From Sediminibacterium sp. (GTDB lineage Bacteria; Bacteroidota; Bacteroidia; Chitinophagales; Chitinophagaceae), in contig JAOASM010000034.1 of the NCBI GenBank assembly GCA_030158665.1, positions 47,621 through 111,620 of the forward strand: a stretch of DNA of 64,000 nt. The letters run 5' to 3'. Under the pieces are notes generated by a model. The model made no database searches. It was given only the letters and a program-made list of their open reading frames with translations, and was not told the DNA's origin. A program made the translations under genes and the position numbers. Shown one piece after another: positions 1-9,113 of this stretch; position 1 is the stretch's first letter; every line of letters starts with the position of its first letter.

Positions 1-1
1 T

Positions 2-1192
2 CGTTATCTTGAAAATAAATATTTAGAAAAAATACTGGTTAAAATTGAACGCTGGGCTTTTACTCATACCAAATGGGTATTTGGCATTACCATCATTGCA
101 GTGGTTATTTCATTCTTAGGGGTAATGCACATTAAAAAGGAAGCATTTATTGTAGACGATTTACCTAAGCAAGATAAATTGTATACCGACCTAAAATGGT
201 TTGAACAATATGCTGGTGGAGTGATGCCTTTGGAAATCTTAGTGGACACGAAAAAACCAAATGGTTTAATTAGATCCATCAAGCCATTAGAGCAAATAGA
301 TGAATTCAACACCTTTTTATTAGATCAGCCTGAACTAGGCAAGCCATTGGGATTATTGGAGGGCGTAAAATTTGCCAAGCAGGCTTTTTATGATGGAGAT
401 AGTTTATCCTATGCAGTACCAACTGGGACTGAAATGGCTTTCATAGGTCCCTATTTCACAAGTGCTACCCCAAAAGAGGGTGTAAAACCTTCAGGCAATA
501 ACCCAGCTCAACTATTGAATAAATTTATAGATTCTGCTAAACGTCAAACTAGAATCACAGTCAACATGAAGGATATTGGAAGTGCAAAGCTTCCAGCCCT
601 ATTGTCAAAAATAGACAGTGCCTCGCTTGCAATTTTTGATACAGCAAAGTACAATGTAGTGATTACAGGTAGTAGCGTTACCTTTTTAGAAGGTAGTAAT
701 TTTATTGTAAAGGGATTGGGAGAGTCAATCTTCTGGGCCTTTTTATTGATTGCCATTTGTATGATCTTCTTATTTAGATCTTTCCCTATTTTGATCTGTT
801 CTTTAATTCCTAATATTGTGCCTTTGTTTATCACTGCTGGTATCATGGGCTGGACTGGTATTTCTTTAAAGCCTTCTACAGTATTGGTATTTAGTGTGGC
901 ATTAGGAATCGCTATCGATGTGACAATTCGTTTTTTAGTGAATTATAAGCAAGAACTACCACATTTAAACTATCAAGTAAATACTACTTTGGTACAAACG
1001 ATTAAGCATACAGGAATTAGTATTATTTACACTTCTTTAGTATTGGTTGCTGGTTTTGTGATTTTCTGTTTTAGTGATTTTGGTGGAACTAAAGCATTGG
1101 GATGGTTAACCTCTATCACTTTAGTTTTAAGTACTTTAACCAATTTAGTTTTACTCCCAGCATTGATCAAGACTTTTATTAAGTCAAAGTAA
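2..1192 (+). CDS. RND/MMPL-family exporter, C-terminal part (5' truncated)
   Basis: The frame is open from the window edge to the TAA at 1190-1192, so this is the last 396 residues of a larger membrane protein. It begins with a predicted membrane segment (bases about 70-125). A soluble, presumably periplasmic region follows to about base 700. The last part holds a hydrophobic cluster with a run rich in PNIVPLF and VALGIAID, typical of the second half of RND-superfamily exporters (MMPL-like, SecDF-like fold). By family these are proton-driven exporters of lipids or hydrophobic molecules; the substrate cannot be told here. A GTG at 101 opens a shorter frame but cuts into the first membrane segment, so it is not the real start. 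A strong hairpin terminator follows directly. Confidence 0.8.
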   Translation, partial: RYLENKYLEKILVKIERWAFTHTKWVFGITIIAVVISFLGVMHIKKEAFIVDDLPKQDKLYTDLKWFEQYAGGVMPLEILVDTKKPNGLIRSIKPLEQIDEFNTFLLDQPELGKPLGLLEGVKFAKQAFYDGDSLSYAVPTGTEMAFIGPYFTSATPKEGVKPSGNNPAQLLNKFIDSAKRQTRITVNMKDIGSAKLPALLSKIDSASLAIFDTAKYNVVITGSSVTFLEGSNFIVKGLGESIFWAFLLIAICMIFLFRSFPILICSLIPNIVPLFITAGIMGWTGISLKPSTVLVFSVALGIAIDVTIRFLVNYKQELPHLNYQVNTTLVQTIKHTGISIIYTSLVLVAGFVIFCFSDFGGTKALGWLTSITLVLSTLTNLVLLPALIKTFIKSK

Positions 1193-1225
1193 TTAAGTCA
1201 AAGTAAACCGGTCAAAGGTTTGTAT

Positions 1226-1263
1226 AAAAAAATAGCGCTTCAATATTGAGGCGCTATTTTTTT
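1226..1263. terminator. Bidirectional intrinsic terminator
   Basis: An A-tract, the stem AATAGCGC/GCGCTATT and a T-tract form a long hairpin whose centre (TCAATATTGA) is itself palindromic. It lies between the exporter (+) and the thioredoxin-like gene (-), so it can end both transcripts. Confidence 0.85.
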
Positions 1264-1281
1264 ACAGTTAATTTTTAAAGA

Positions 1282-2418
1282 CTATGGAAGCAATTGCTTT
1301 AATGTATTTTGCAAAGCACTGCCTCTCAAGTCAGTGGCAATAATTTTCCCGGTTGGATCTAAGAGTACATTAAATGGAATCCCCTGAATTTGATAGGCAC
1401 TTACTACGGTGCTTTCCCATTTTTTTAGATCACTTATTTGTAACCAGTTTAATTTATCCTGTTGCACTGCTGCAAGCCAATCTTCTTTGTCATCATCTAA
1501 TGACACGCCTAAAATGGTGAAATTTTTATTTTTAAATTGCTCATATGCAGCAACCACATTTGGATTTTCTCTTCTACAAGGTCCACACCAGCTAGCCCAA
1601 AAGTCCACCAATACGTATTTGCCTTTTAGACTACTCAGCGTAATGATCTTCCCAGTAGCATCTTGTAACGCAATTTCTGGTGCCATCGCACCTACAGTAA
1701 TTGCAGTTGCGGGGCTAGCAGCTTGAGCTTGACCGCTTAAAATATTAACGAATTCAATAAGGGGTTCTGCTTTGGTTTTTTCAGCAACAGCCTTCGCCAT
1801 GGCAAGTACTTTATTGATTTCCATTGACCTCAATGCCATACCTAAAGCAAAATAAATTAGTGCGGGACTGTTTGATTGATTAATTGTTTGTTCAACATGA
1901 TCATTCAGTGCTTTAATTTTCTTTTCCTTCTGTTGTTGTAAATAAAATATACTACTGTCTTTACCATTACTTTGTTGCAAATTATCTAATGCATAAAGTG
2001 TTGCAAATAACGAAGAATCTTTAGATCGATAGGCTTTGATGTATTGAATCATTGCCTCACTATTGGGGGAGCCTTTTACTGAATAACTAGCGTAATTAGT
2101 AGCATCTGCATTAATCTGTATTTGTTCCTCGTCGTTGATGAAGCTAATATCTAAATCCTCCCCACTGCTAAGTCTGTAAATCCCTTCTTGCTTTGCAATG
2201 AATTCAAAGCTGTACTTCCCATTGGCGTCAAGTGTTAAGGAATCCAATGTAATGATTGGCTTTCCACCGTATGGAATTTCTTGTAAAAGCAGTGGTTTAT
2301 TAGCTGCATTTTTAATCACACCGGAAATGGTATATCGGGCTTCTTGATTTTTATCTTTACACCCAGGTAGTATGAAAAGTAAAGTACTTAGGAACGCTAT
2401 GCTTAAATTTTTTATCAT
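1282..2418 (-). CDS. TlpA-like thiol-disulfide oxidoreductase lipoprotein with DUF4369-type N-terminal domain
   Basis: The 378-residue product starts with a signal peptide ending in a lipobox (LPGC, Cys20), so it should be a lipid-anchored envelope protein. Residues about 28-120 resemble the DUF4369 beta domain found in Bacteroidota thioredoxin-like proteins. Residues about 240-378 form an AhpC/TSA-thioredoxin fold with the redox motif WCGPC near residue 276. By family it reduces or shuffles disulfides of exported proteins, for example in cytochrome c maturation; the exact substrate is unknown. The start lies 11 bases after the gatB stop, so the two genes are probably cotranscribed, although their functions are unrelated. 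The domain call is firm, the physiological role is not. Confidence 0.85.
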   Translation of the reverse strand: MIKNLSIAFLSTLLFILPGCKDKNQEARYTISGVIKNAANKPLLLQEIPYGGKPIITLDSLTLDANGKYSFEFIAKQEGIYRLSSGEDLDISFINDEEQIQINADATNYASYSVKGSPNSEAMIQYIKAYRSKDSSLFATLYALDNLQQSNGKDSSIFYLQQQKEKKIKALNDHVEQTINQSNSPALIYFALGMALRSMEINKVLAMAKAVAEKTKAEPLIEFVNILSGQAQAASPATAITVGAMAPEIALQDATGKIITLSSLKGKYVLVDFWASWCGPCRRENPNVVAAYEQFKNKNFTILGVSLDDDKEDWLAAVQQDKLNWLQISDLKKWESTVVSAYQIQGIPFNVLLDPTGKIIATDLRGSALQNTLKQLLP

Positions 2419-2429
2419 AAAATATTTTT

Positions 2430-3875
2430 CTATTTTGACAATATGGCTTCTAAAAGTTGTGTTGTTTTTTGTGGATCTGATTTACCCTTGCTAATTTTTT
2501 TGACTTCTCCTACAAATAATCCGATCAATCCCTTTTTCCCTTTTTTATAGGCTTCCACTTTATCTGGATGATTGTTGAGTACAATATTAATCCAATTCGT
2601 CAATTCGTCCTCATTGCTATTTTGTAACAATTGATTGGAACTAGCAAATTCCATTGGCGATACTGCATTTAGTACAATAGCATTGAACACTTTATCGGCC
2701 GCAACGGAGAAATTTAATAAATGCTGGTCTACCATATTCAGTAATTCAGATAGCTGTGGTAACAATGGTATTAAATCGGCATAGGTTTTGTGCTCTTCAT
2801 TTAAATAAGCGCGTATTGGTCCAATCATCCAATTGGCAGCCGCCTTATATAATGTAGTATGCTTGGTCCATAATAAGTAAAAATCTGCTTCCAGTTTATT
2901 TTCACAAAGTTGATCTATATCATATGCATTCAAACCAAACTGTTGACTCCAATCCTTCTTTAATTGATTGGGTAAAGCAGGTAAGGTTGTTTGTATAGAA
3001 TCGATAAAGCTATCTGTTAACACAAATGGTGCGAGGTCTGGATCAGGGAAGTACCTATAGTCATTGGCATCTTCTTTATCTCTAATGGAGAATGTAGTGT
3101 CATTGCTTGCATCAAAACTCCTTGTTTGTTGGATAATTGTTTCACCCTTTTCAACCAATCCTATCAATCGATCAATTTCAAATTCTATCGCTTTTTTAAT
3201 ATTTCGGATTGAATTTAAATTCTTTACTTCTACTCTTGTGCCTAATTTTTCCTCTCCCTTTAATCGAACCGAAATATTGGCATCACATCTTAAACTACCT
3301 TCTTCCATATTGCCATCACAAATACCAAGCCATCTAACTAATTTACGCACTTCAGAAACATATAAAAATGCATCCTCAGCACTATGTATACATGGTTCGG
3401 TTACTATTTCTATCAATGGTGTGCCAGCTCTGTTTAAATCTATATAAGAATCAGTAGGGGAGAGATCATGTATACTTTTCCCTGCATCTTCTTCTAAGTG
3501 TATTCTATTGAGTTGAATCGGCTTTTCTCCCTCACTCGTTTGAATAGCTACTTGACCACCTTCACAAATAGGGGTAGTGTGTTGCGAAATTTGATATCCT
3601 TTTGGCAAATCTGCATAGAAGTAATTTTTTCTAGCGAAATAATTTTCTTTAGCAATAGTCGAACCGCATGCCAATCCCATTTTTATAGCATATTCAACTG
3701 CCTTTGCATTTGTTTTTGGTAATGTACCTGGATGACCTAATGTAATTGGACTTACATGTGTATTGGGGTCTGCGCCAAAACTAGTTGCATCTCCACAGAA
3801 TAACTTACTTTTTGTAGCTAATTGTGCATGAATTTCTAATCCGATGACTGCTTGATATAGCGTCCTATTTGGCAT
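2430..3875 (-). CDS. gatB: Aspartyl/glutamyl-tRNA(Asn/Gln) amidotransferase subunit B
   Basis: GatB is the tRNA-binding kinase subunit of GatCAB, which converts Glu-tRNA(Gln) or Asp-tRNA(Asn) to the amidated form. The product (481 residues from ATG 3875) has the family hallmarks: VIGLEIHAQL near the start, the Cys-containing LFCGD segment, the DLNRAGTPLIEIV stretch, and a C-terminal helical YqeY-like tail. An upstream in-frame start at 3920 would add 15 residues (Tyr/Cys-rich, no homology) and would overlap the promoter. The box TACTTTTG ends four bases before ATG 3875, which decides the start. gatA and gatC are not in the window. The TlpA-like gene follows. Confidence 0.95.
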   Translation of the reverse strand: MPNRTLYQAVIGLEIHAQLATKSKLFCGDATSFGADPNTHVSPITLGHPGTLPKTNAKAVEYAIKMGLACGSTIAKENYFARKNYFYADLPKGYQISQHTTPICEGGQVAIQTSEGEKPIQLNRIHLEEDAGKSIHDLSPTDSYIDLNRAGTPLIEIVTEPCIHSAEDAFLYVSEVRKLVRWLGICDGNMEEGSLRCDANISVRLKGEEKLGTRVEVKNLNSIRNIKKAIEFEIDRLIGLVEKGETIIQQTRSFDASNDTTFSIRDKEDANDYRYFPDPDLAPFVLTDSFIDSIQTTLPALPNQLKKDWSQQFGLNAYDIDQLCENKLEADFYLLWTKHTTLYKAAANWMIGPIRAYLNEEHKTYADLIPLLPQLSELLNMVDQHLLNFSVAADKVFNAIVLNAVSPMEFASSNQLLQNSNEDELTNWINIVLNNHPDKVEAYKKGKKGLIGLFVGEVKKISKGKSDPQKTTQLLEAILSK

Positions 3876-3879
3876 AGCA

Positions 3880-3887
3880 CAAAAGTA
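3880..3887 (-). promoter_or_regulatory. -7 promoter box of gatB, leaderless arrangement
   Basis: TACTTTTG on the minus strand matches the Bacteroidota -7 consensus TAnnTTTG. Only TGCT separates it from ATG 3875, so transcription should start at or next to the start codon. No clear -33 TTTG is visible. Confidence 0.65.
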
Positions 3888-3909
3888 CAGATTAATCGAG
3901 CAATAGCAT

Positions 3910-3941
3910 AAAAAAGCCACCCATTTTGAGGTGGCTTTTTA
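3910..3941 (-). terminator. Intrinsic terminator of the PDZ-protein gene
   Basis: Stem GCCACC/GGTGGC flanked by A- and T-tracts, 25 bases past the stop of the PDZ gene and upstream of the gatB promoter. It separates the two same-strand units. Confidence 0.85.
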
Positions 3942-3965
3942 GGGGGACGTATCTATAATGGGAAA

Positions 3966-4925
3966 TTATAAGTCGGCAGTATTTATTTTTTTAGGTATTT
4001 TAACTTCAACAGTTCTTTTTTCTCCTTTTCTATCGATGGTTATTTTCAACACTTGGCCAGGATAGTAGTATTGCCATTTCATAAAGTTAACATCTGTTAT
4101 CTCAGCCACATTTAGTTGAGTTAATATATCGCCTTTTTGAATTCCTGCTTTTGCAGCTGGACTATCTTCTGCGACATTGGTTACTTTAACCCCTTTGCCC
4201 GTTTCAAGATCCTCTACGCTAATACCTAATTTTGGTTTTTTATCTGCTTTAGTCATCAACTGATCGATATTAGGTAATTCAGGCATTGAAAATTTGAATT
4301 TTCGCCCCTGCTCATTTAATAGATCAAGGTCACTAAGATCAAGTTCGTCTTTTTCAAAAGTCATACCTTGACTTTTGTTTGGATTTTCTTCTAGTACAAT
4401 AGTCACTTTTGCAGATTTCTTATCTCTTATATAACTAAGGATTATTTTATCACTTGGTTTGTATTTACCAATTGCAGTATATAAATCTTCAGGGTGCATT
4501 ATTTTTGTTTCGTTGACGAATGTAATGATATCGCCAATTTTCAATTTTGCTTTTGCTGCTGGACTTGTTTCGTTGATGTCTACAATCAATGCTCCAGCCG
4601 GATCCATTTGTGTTGCGACACCCAAAAATGCAAGATTAGGTTGATTTGTTACACGCCCTCTTTTCATTTTTTTCAATCTCGGATCACTTGCGTCTACCAC
4701 TTCTCCATTGATAGTGATCTTATCTCCATCAATCACAATGGCTATATTTTCTGTGGTATCACCATTAATGGTTACAGTAACATTCATGCTAGAATCAGCT
4801 TTGTCTTTAGCTGGTTTTGACACTTTTTTTTCAATGATGACTTCTTTTGTTTTAGCGCCCGTATCCTGTGCTTTTGCAAAAGGCATTAGGCCAATGCAAC
4901 AAATGAATAAAAGATTTTTTTTCAT
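3966..4925 (-). CDS. Exported protein with two PDZ domains
   Basis: The 319-residue protein has a signal peptide (MKKNLLFICCIGLMPFAKAQ) and therefore acts outside the cytoplasm. Residues about 30-85 are a charged segment. Two PDZ domains follow, at about 97-185 (core LGVATQMDPAGALIVDI, then SPAAKAKLKIGDII) and about 230-315 (LGISVED, then SPAAKAGIQKGDILTQL). They are joined by an acidic linker rich in Asp, Leu and Glu. No trypsin-like or other protease domain is present, unlike HtrA/DegP, so it is a PDZ-only protein that may bind C-termini or act as an adaptor; that role is inference. It forms its own unit, with alaS and a terminator upstream and another terminator downstream. Confidence 0.85.
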   Translation of the reverse strand: MKKNLLFICCIGLMPFAKAQDTGAKTKEVIIEKKVSKPAKDKADSSMNVTVTINGDTTENIAIVIDGDKITINGEVVDASDPRLKKMKRGRVTNQPNLAFLGVATQMDPAGALIVDINETSPAAKAKLKIGDIITFVNETKIMHPEDLYTAIGKYKPSDKIILSYIRDKKSAKVTIVLEENPNKSQGMTFEKDELDLSDLDLLNEQGRKFKFSMPELPNIDQLMTKADKKPKLGISVEDLETGKGVKVTNVAEDSPAAKAGIQKGDILTQLNVAEITDVNFMKWQYYYPGQVLKITIDRKGEKRTVEVKIPKKINTADL

Positions 4926-5032
4926 AAAAGGTATTTAATAGTGTGTGCTTTAGTTGAACTACGAAATTTATTGTAGGTCAAAAATAACACTTTTTTAATC
5001 TACGAAACAATTCGGAAATGTTAAAATTCTAT

Positions 5033-5069
5033 AAAAAAGGCCATCTGTTATAAATAGATGACCCTTTTA
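5033..5069 (-). terminator. Intrinsic terminator of alaS
   Basis: A 13-bp stem (minus strand AAAAGGGTCATCT with AGATGGCCTTTT, including G-T pairs), a 9-base loop and a T-run, starting about 20 bases after the alaS stop. Confidence 0.75.
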
Positions 5070-5089
5070 TAATTTATTGTAAATCAGAT

Positions 5090-7783
5090 CTATAGGAGTG
5101 ATTTGATAGTAGACAGTACTTGGTCTAATTGACTTCCATCCTGTCCTCCCGCTGCTGCAAGTGTTTTTTGGCCACCACCACCACCTTTAATTAAAGCTGC
5201 GATATGCGTTTTAATTAATTGTGGCGCTTCCCATTTTTTTGAAGCAACTAAAGCATCGCTTATCGACAATGCAGCGAAGGCTTTTTCTTCCTTTGATCCT
5301 ACCAATAAGACCATTACTTCACCAGTTTGTGTTTGGTTGAGCAATTGAGCTGCTTTTTTATACTGATCTGTATGACTTAAATCAACTTTTAATCCTAGAT
5401 AATGCACGCCATTGATTGTCTCGAAATTATTTTTTTGTGCTTCAACCAATTCGTTAACAAGGATTGCTTCTTGACTTTCTAATTGTTTTTTTAATTCTTT
5501 TTGTTGATTTTGTAACTCAAGAATATAACTTGAAAGTTGATCTATTGTAAATCCATTGATCTCCTTGCTAGCTTCTTTTTTATTTAAGCTTGTTGCTATC
5601 AATGAATTCGCTTCTTCTAATTGAGTGATTTGTTTTTTCAACTTCTCTTTAGCTTCTTCTTGAAACTGGGCTGCGGCTTGTCCTACAACTGCTTCTATTC
5701 TTCTTACACCAGCTGCTACAGAGGATTCTGCTTTAATTACAAAATGTCCTATTTCGCCTGTATGGCCTACATGTGTTCCGCCACAAAGTTCAATTGAATA
5801 ATTTGGATCCATCACGACAACTCGAACCGTATCACCATATTTTTCTCCAAATAATGCCATCGCACCTAAAGCCACTGCTTCATCTTTGCTCATTTCTTTA
5901 ATGACTACTGGTACGTTTTCTTTGACTTTGTCGTTCACCAATTGATTAACAGATTCTATTTCCTCATTGGTCATTTTTGCAAAATGAGAAAAGTCAAATC
6001 GCAATTGGTCCGCATTGACTAAACTTCCTTTTTGTGCAACATGCTTCCCCAATACAGTTCTTAGTGCTGCATGTAATAAGTGTGTTGCAGAGTGGTGTTG
6101 AGTGGTATGTGCTCTTAATGTTTCATCTACTTCTGCTTTAACCGTATGGCCAATATTGCTTGGCAAACTATCAGTAAAATGAATAAATAAATTATTCTCT
6201 TTTTTGGTATCTGTCACAGCAAGGACAGTGCCATCTTCAAATCTTAGCGTTCCTTTGTCTCCAACTTGACCGCCACTTTCAGCATAAAATGGTGTTTCCG
6301 CTAAGACCCATTGGTAGGCTTCTTTTCCTTTTGCTTTGATGCTTCTATACTTCACTATTTTAGTGGTTGCTTCGGTGGAAGTATAACCAATGAATTTGGT
6401 TTCTGCATCTTCGCCTATCTGCATCCAATCTCCAGTATCAATTGCGGTAGCTGCTCTACTTCGGTCTTTCTGTTGCTGCATTTCTTGTTCAAATCCCGCT
6501 TCGTCAATAGTCAATTGATTTTCACTAGCGATCAATCTAGTTAAATCTACTGGAAAACCGAATGTATCAAATAATTCAAAAACTAATTTTCCTTCTATTA
6601 AAGTATTTTTTTCTTGAGCATGAATGATATCATCCATACGCTTTAAACCTTTCTCTAAAGTTCTCAAGAATCCTTCTTCTTCCTCTTTCACTACTTTGGT
6701 TACAAATTCAAGTTGTTGCTGTAATTCAGGGAATACAGTATCAAACTGTTTTGCCAACAAGGGTAGTAACTGAAATAACAATGGGCGTTTGTAATCTAAG
6801 TAGGAATAATAATAACGTACAGCCCTTCTCAATATTCTTCTAATCACATATCCAGCACCAGTATTCGCAGGTAACTGGCCATCTGCAATTGTAAATGCTA
6901 TGGCACGAACATGATCTGCTAATACACGAAATGCAATGGCTTCTTTACTATCACTAAAATCATATGTTTTACCAGTAATATTAGCAACGGCATCAATTGT
7001 TCCTGTAAAGACGTCCGTATCGTAATTGCTTTTTTTATTTTGTATCGCGCGAACCAACCTTTCAAAACCCATACCTGTATCCACATGCTTACTTGGTAAG
7101 GGTTCTAGGCTACCATCTTTTTTTCTATTGTATTGGATAAATACATTGTTCCAAATTTCAATCACTTGAGGATGATCCTTATTGACAAGTTCACGTCCAG
7201 GAATTTTTGCAATTTCTTCTTCAGGCCTCATATCTATATGGATCTCACTACATGGGCCACAAGGTCCAGTGTCGCCCATTTCCCAGAAATTATCTTTTTT
7301 ATTTCCAAAGATGATTTTATCAACAGGAACCCATTTTTTCCATTCTTCTAAAGCAACTTTGGACACTGGTATGTTTTCTGATGCATCCCCTTCAAATACG
7401 GTTACATACAATCTATTAGGATCTAATTGATATACCTTGGTCAATAGCTCCCAACTCCACTCAATGGCTTCGGCTTTAAAATAATCACCAAAACTCCAGT
7501 TACCTAACATTTCAAACATGGTGTGGTGATAGGTGTCTACACCCACTTCCTCCAAGTCATTGTGTTTCCCACTTACCCTCAAGCATTTTTGGGTATCTGC
7601 AATTTTAGAGTACTTAGGTTGTTGGTTCCCTAAAAAATAATCCTTGAATTGGTTCATGCCTGAATTGGTAAACAACAAGGTAGGGTCATTTTTGACTACG
7701 ATAGGGGCCGATGGCACAATCGCATGTCCTTTGGACGCAAAAAAATCTAAAAACTGTTGTCTTATTTCTGAACTCTTCATCAT
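5090..7783 (-). CDS. alaS: Alanyl-tRNA synthetase
   Basis: The enzyme charges tRNA(Ala) with alanine in the cytoplasm. The 897-residue length is normal for bacterial AlaRS. The N-terminal class II core begins SSEIRQQFLDFFASKGH, with the motif-2 region around FEMLGNWSFGDYFK. The editing domain carries zinc-binding HTATHLLHAAL-like (here HHSATHLLHAAL) and CGGTHV motifs. The C-terminal part holds a coiled coil (about residues 715-785) and a Gly-rich C-Ala end (IKGGGGGQ). Two adjacent ATG codons (7783 and 7780) are both possible starts. The gene is divergent from the M23 peptidase gene and ends in its own terminator. Confidence 0.97.
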   Translation of the reverse strand: MMKSSEIRQQFLDFFASKGHAIVPSAPIVVKNDPTLLFTNSGMNQFKDYFLGNQQPKYSKIADTQKCLRVSGKHNDLEEVGVDTYHHTMFEMLGNWSFGDYFKAEAIEWSWELLTKVYQLDPNRLYVTVFEGDASENIPVSKVALEEWKKWVPVDKIIFGNKKDNFWEMGDTGPCGPCSEIHIDMRPEEEIAKIPGRELVNKDHPQVIEIWNNVFIQYNRKKDGSLEPLPSKHVDTGMGFERLVRAIQNKKSNYDTDVFTGTIDAVANITGKTYDFSDSKEAIAFRVLADHVRAIAFTIADGQLPANTGAGYVIRRILRRAVRYYYSYLDYKRPLLFQLLPLLAKQFDTVFPELQQQLEFVTKVVKEEEEGFLRTLEKGLKRMDDIIHAQEKNTLIEGKLVFELFDTFGFPVDLTRLIASENQLTIDEAGFEQEMQQQKDRSRAATAIDTGDWMQIGEDAETKFIGYTSTEATTKIVKYRSIKAKGKEAYQWVLAETPFYAESGGQVGDKGTLRFEDGTVLAVTDTKKENNLFIHFTDSLPSNIGHTVKAEVDETLRAHTTQHHSATHLLHAALRTVLGKHVAQKGSLVNADQLRFDFSHFAKMTNEEIESVNQLVNDKVKENVPVVIKEMSKDEAVALGAMALFGEKYGDTVRVVVMDPNYSIELCGGTHVGHTGEIGHFVIKAESSVAAGVRRIEAVVGQAAAQFQEEAKEKLKKQITQLEEANSLIATSLNKKEASKEINGFTIDQLSSYILELQNQQKELKKQLESQEAILVNELVEAQKNNFETINGVHYLGLKVDLSHTDQYKKAAQLLNQTQTGEVMVLLVGSKEEKAFAALSISDALVASKKWEAPQLIKTHIAALIKGGGGGQKTLAAAGGQDGSQLDQVLSTIKSLL

Positions 7784-7820
7784 GGGACTTTATTTTAAGC
7801 TTTGAGCTAAATTAAAAAGC

Positions 7821-7828
7821 TATCTTTG
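7821..7828 (+). promoter_or_regulatory. Putative -7 box upstream of the M23 peptidase gene
   Basis: TATCTTTG fits TAnnTTTG. A TTTG at 7801-7804 lies 16 bases upstream, a little short for a -33 element. It would give a leader of about 70 bases before ATG 7905. Confidence 0.45.
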
Positions 7829-7904
7829 TAGCGTTTCTAAAAGTCTCCAAAGGTAAGCATTTGAGCCTTTTTATGGGACTTTAGAAGGCAAATAATCATT
7901 CTAC

Positions 7905-8876
7905 ATGAAGAAAATAAAATATTTCTTTAATACCCATACTTTAAGGTTTGAAAAAATCGAAGTGCCCCTGAAAGTCAGGCTTTTGCAAACGATTGGCATT
8001 ATCGTTGCGTCTTTAGCGGTAGGTGTCCTTTTTGTAGCTATTTTATTTCAATACATTGACTCTCCAAAAGAACGTTTATTAAGGCAACAAAATATCGCTT
8101 ACAAAGAGAGCTATGCCGTTTTACAAGAAAGGATGAAACAGTTGGAACTCCAGATGGTTGAACTGGAACAAAGGGATAATGAAGTGTATCGCTCCATTTT
8201 TGAAGCCACACCGATTCCTGATAGCGCTAGGGTAAAAGAAATGTTGGCTAAAAATGAGATTAGATTGATTCAAAGCTTATCCAATACGGAGTTGATTGAG
8301 AACATGCGCAATCAATTGAATAATTTGAGTTTAAGAATGTCCTTCCAAAGTCAATCTTTTGTGGAAATCACCACGATGGTTAAAAATAAAGAAAAATTAT
8401 TAAGAGCAATTCCAGCAATCCAACCGGTTAGTAATAAGAACTTGAAACGTGTTGCATCTGGTTTTGGATATCGAATCGATCCATTGTATAAGGATTTTAG
8501 ATTACATGCCGGGCTAGATTTTTCTGCACCAACAGGTACACCAATTTATGCAACATCAGATGGAGTGGTGCAAATTGCAGGATTTAATACAGATGGCTAT
8601 GGTAATAAGGTAGTCATCAATCATGGCTATGGCTTCCAGACATTATATGCACACATGGTACGTGTAAAAGCAAAAGTAGGTCAGTCTGTTAAAAGAGGAG
8701 AAGTGATTGGCTATGTAGGAAGTACCGGTAAGAGTACTGGATCACATTTGCATTATGAAGTGATTAAGCGTGGTGCCAAAGTAGACCCTGTATATTATTT
8801 CTTTAATGATTTAACGCCTGCGCAATTTGATCGTTTGTTAAAAGAAGCAGCAGCAAATAAACAAAGTTTAGACTAA
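7905..8876 (+). CDS. Membrane-anchored M23 peptidoglycan endopeptidase
   Basis: The 323-residue protein has one membrane segment at about residues 25-48, a Gln/Glu-rich coiled coil at about 60-100 and a C-terminal M23 (LytM/NlpD-like) domain at about 185-300. The zinc ligand motifs HAGLD (HxxxD) and HLH are intact, together with the GFGYRIDP opening, so the domain is expected to be catalytically active on peptide cross-links, unlike degenerate EnvC/NlpD activators. The stop TAA overlaps the ATG of the next gene by one base (TAATG), indicating translational coupling. It probably takes part in wall remodelling or division; the exact role is not determined by sequence. Confidence 0.9.
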   Translation: MKKIKYFFNTHTLRFEKIEVPLKVRLLQTIGIIVASLAVGVLFVAILFQYIDSPKERLLRQQNIAYKESYAVLQERMKQLELQMVELEQRDNEVYRSIFEATPIPDSARVKEMLAKNEIRLIQSLSNTELIENMRNQLNNLSLRMSFQSQSFVEITTMVKNKEKLLRAIPAIQPVSNKNLKRVASGFGYRIDPLYKDFRLHAGLDFSAPTGTPIYATSDGVVQIAGFNTDGYGNKVVINHGYGFQTLYAHMVRVKAKVGQSVKRGEVIGYVGSTGKSTGSHLHYEVIKRGAKVDPVYYFFNDLTPAQFDRLLKEAAANKQSLD

Positions 8877-9106
8877 TGGATCCAGAAGTAATGGCTTTTT
8901 TAAATAGAATATCTAGAACCATTGGTTTTACCTTATTGTGGATGGGTTTGAATTCAACATTGGGGATCATGTTGGGGTATGCTTTTGTAGAAGCGGATTG
9001 GCAATGGTTTAATTATTTATATTATATTTTTTTATTGATAAGCTCTGTAGGTTATCTATTTTTACTTTACAAAATCTGGAAAGACCCGATTGGGTTCAAT
9101 CACTAA
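8876..9106 (+). CDS. Small membrane protein, two predicted membrane segments
   Basis: A 76-residue protein with hydrophobic segments at about residues 16-36 and 44-66, separated by a short acidic Trp-containing turn, with a charged C-terminus. I do not recognise a family. Its ATG overlaps the M23 stop by one base and the next gene starts seven bases after its stop, so the three genes very likely form one operon. The context suggests a membrane partner in envelope work, but that is inference only. Confidence 0.7.
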   Translation: MDPEVMAFLNRISRTIGFTLLWMGLNSTLGIMLGYAFVEADWQWFNYLYYIFLLISSVGYLFLLYKIWKDPIGFNH

Positions 9107-9113
9107 ATAGGGT

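Noticed and set aside
3876..3920. Longer gatB start at 3920
   Set aside because: The 15 added residues have no family counterpart and the extension covers the TACTTTTG promoter box; ATG 3875 gives the normal GatB N-terminus.
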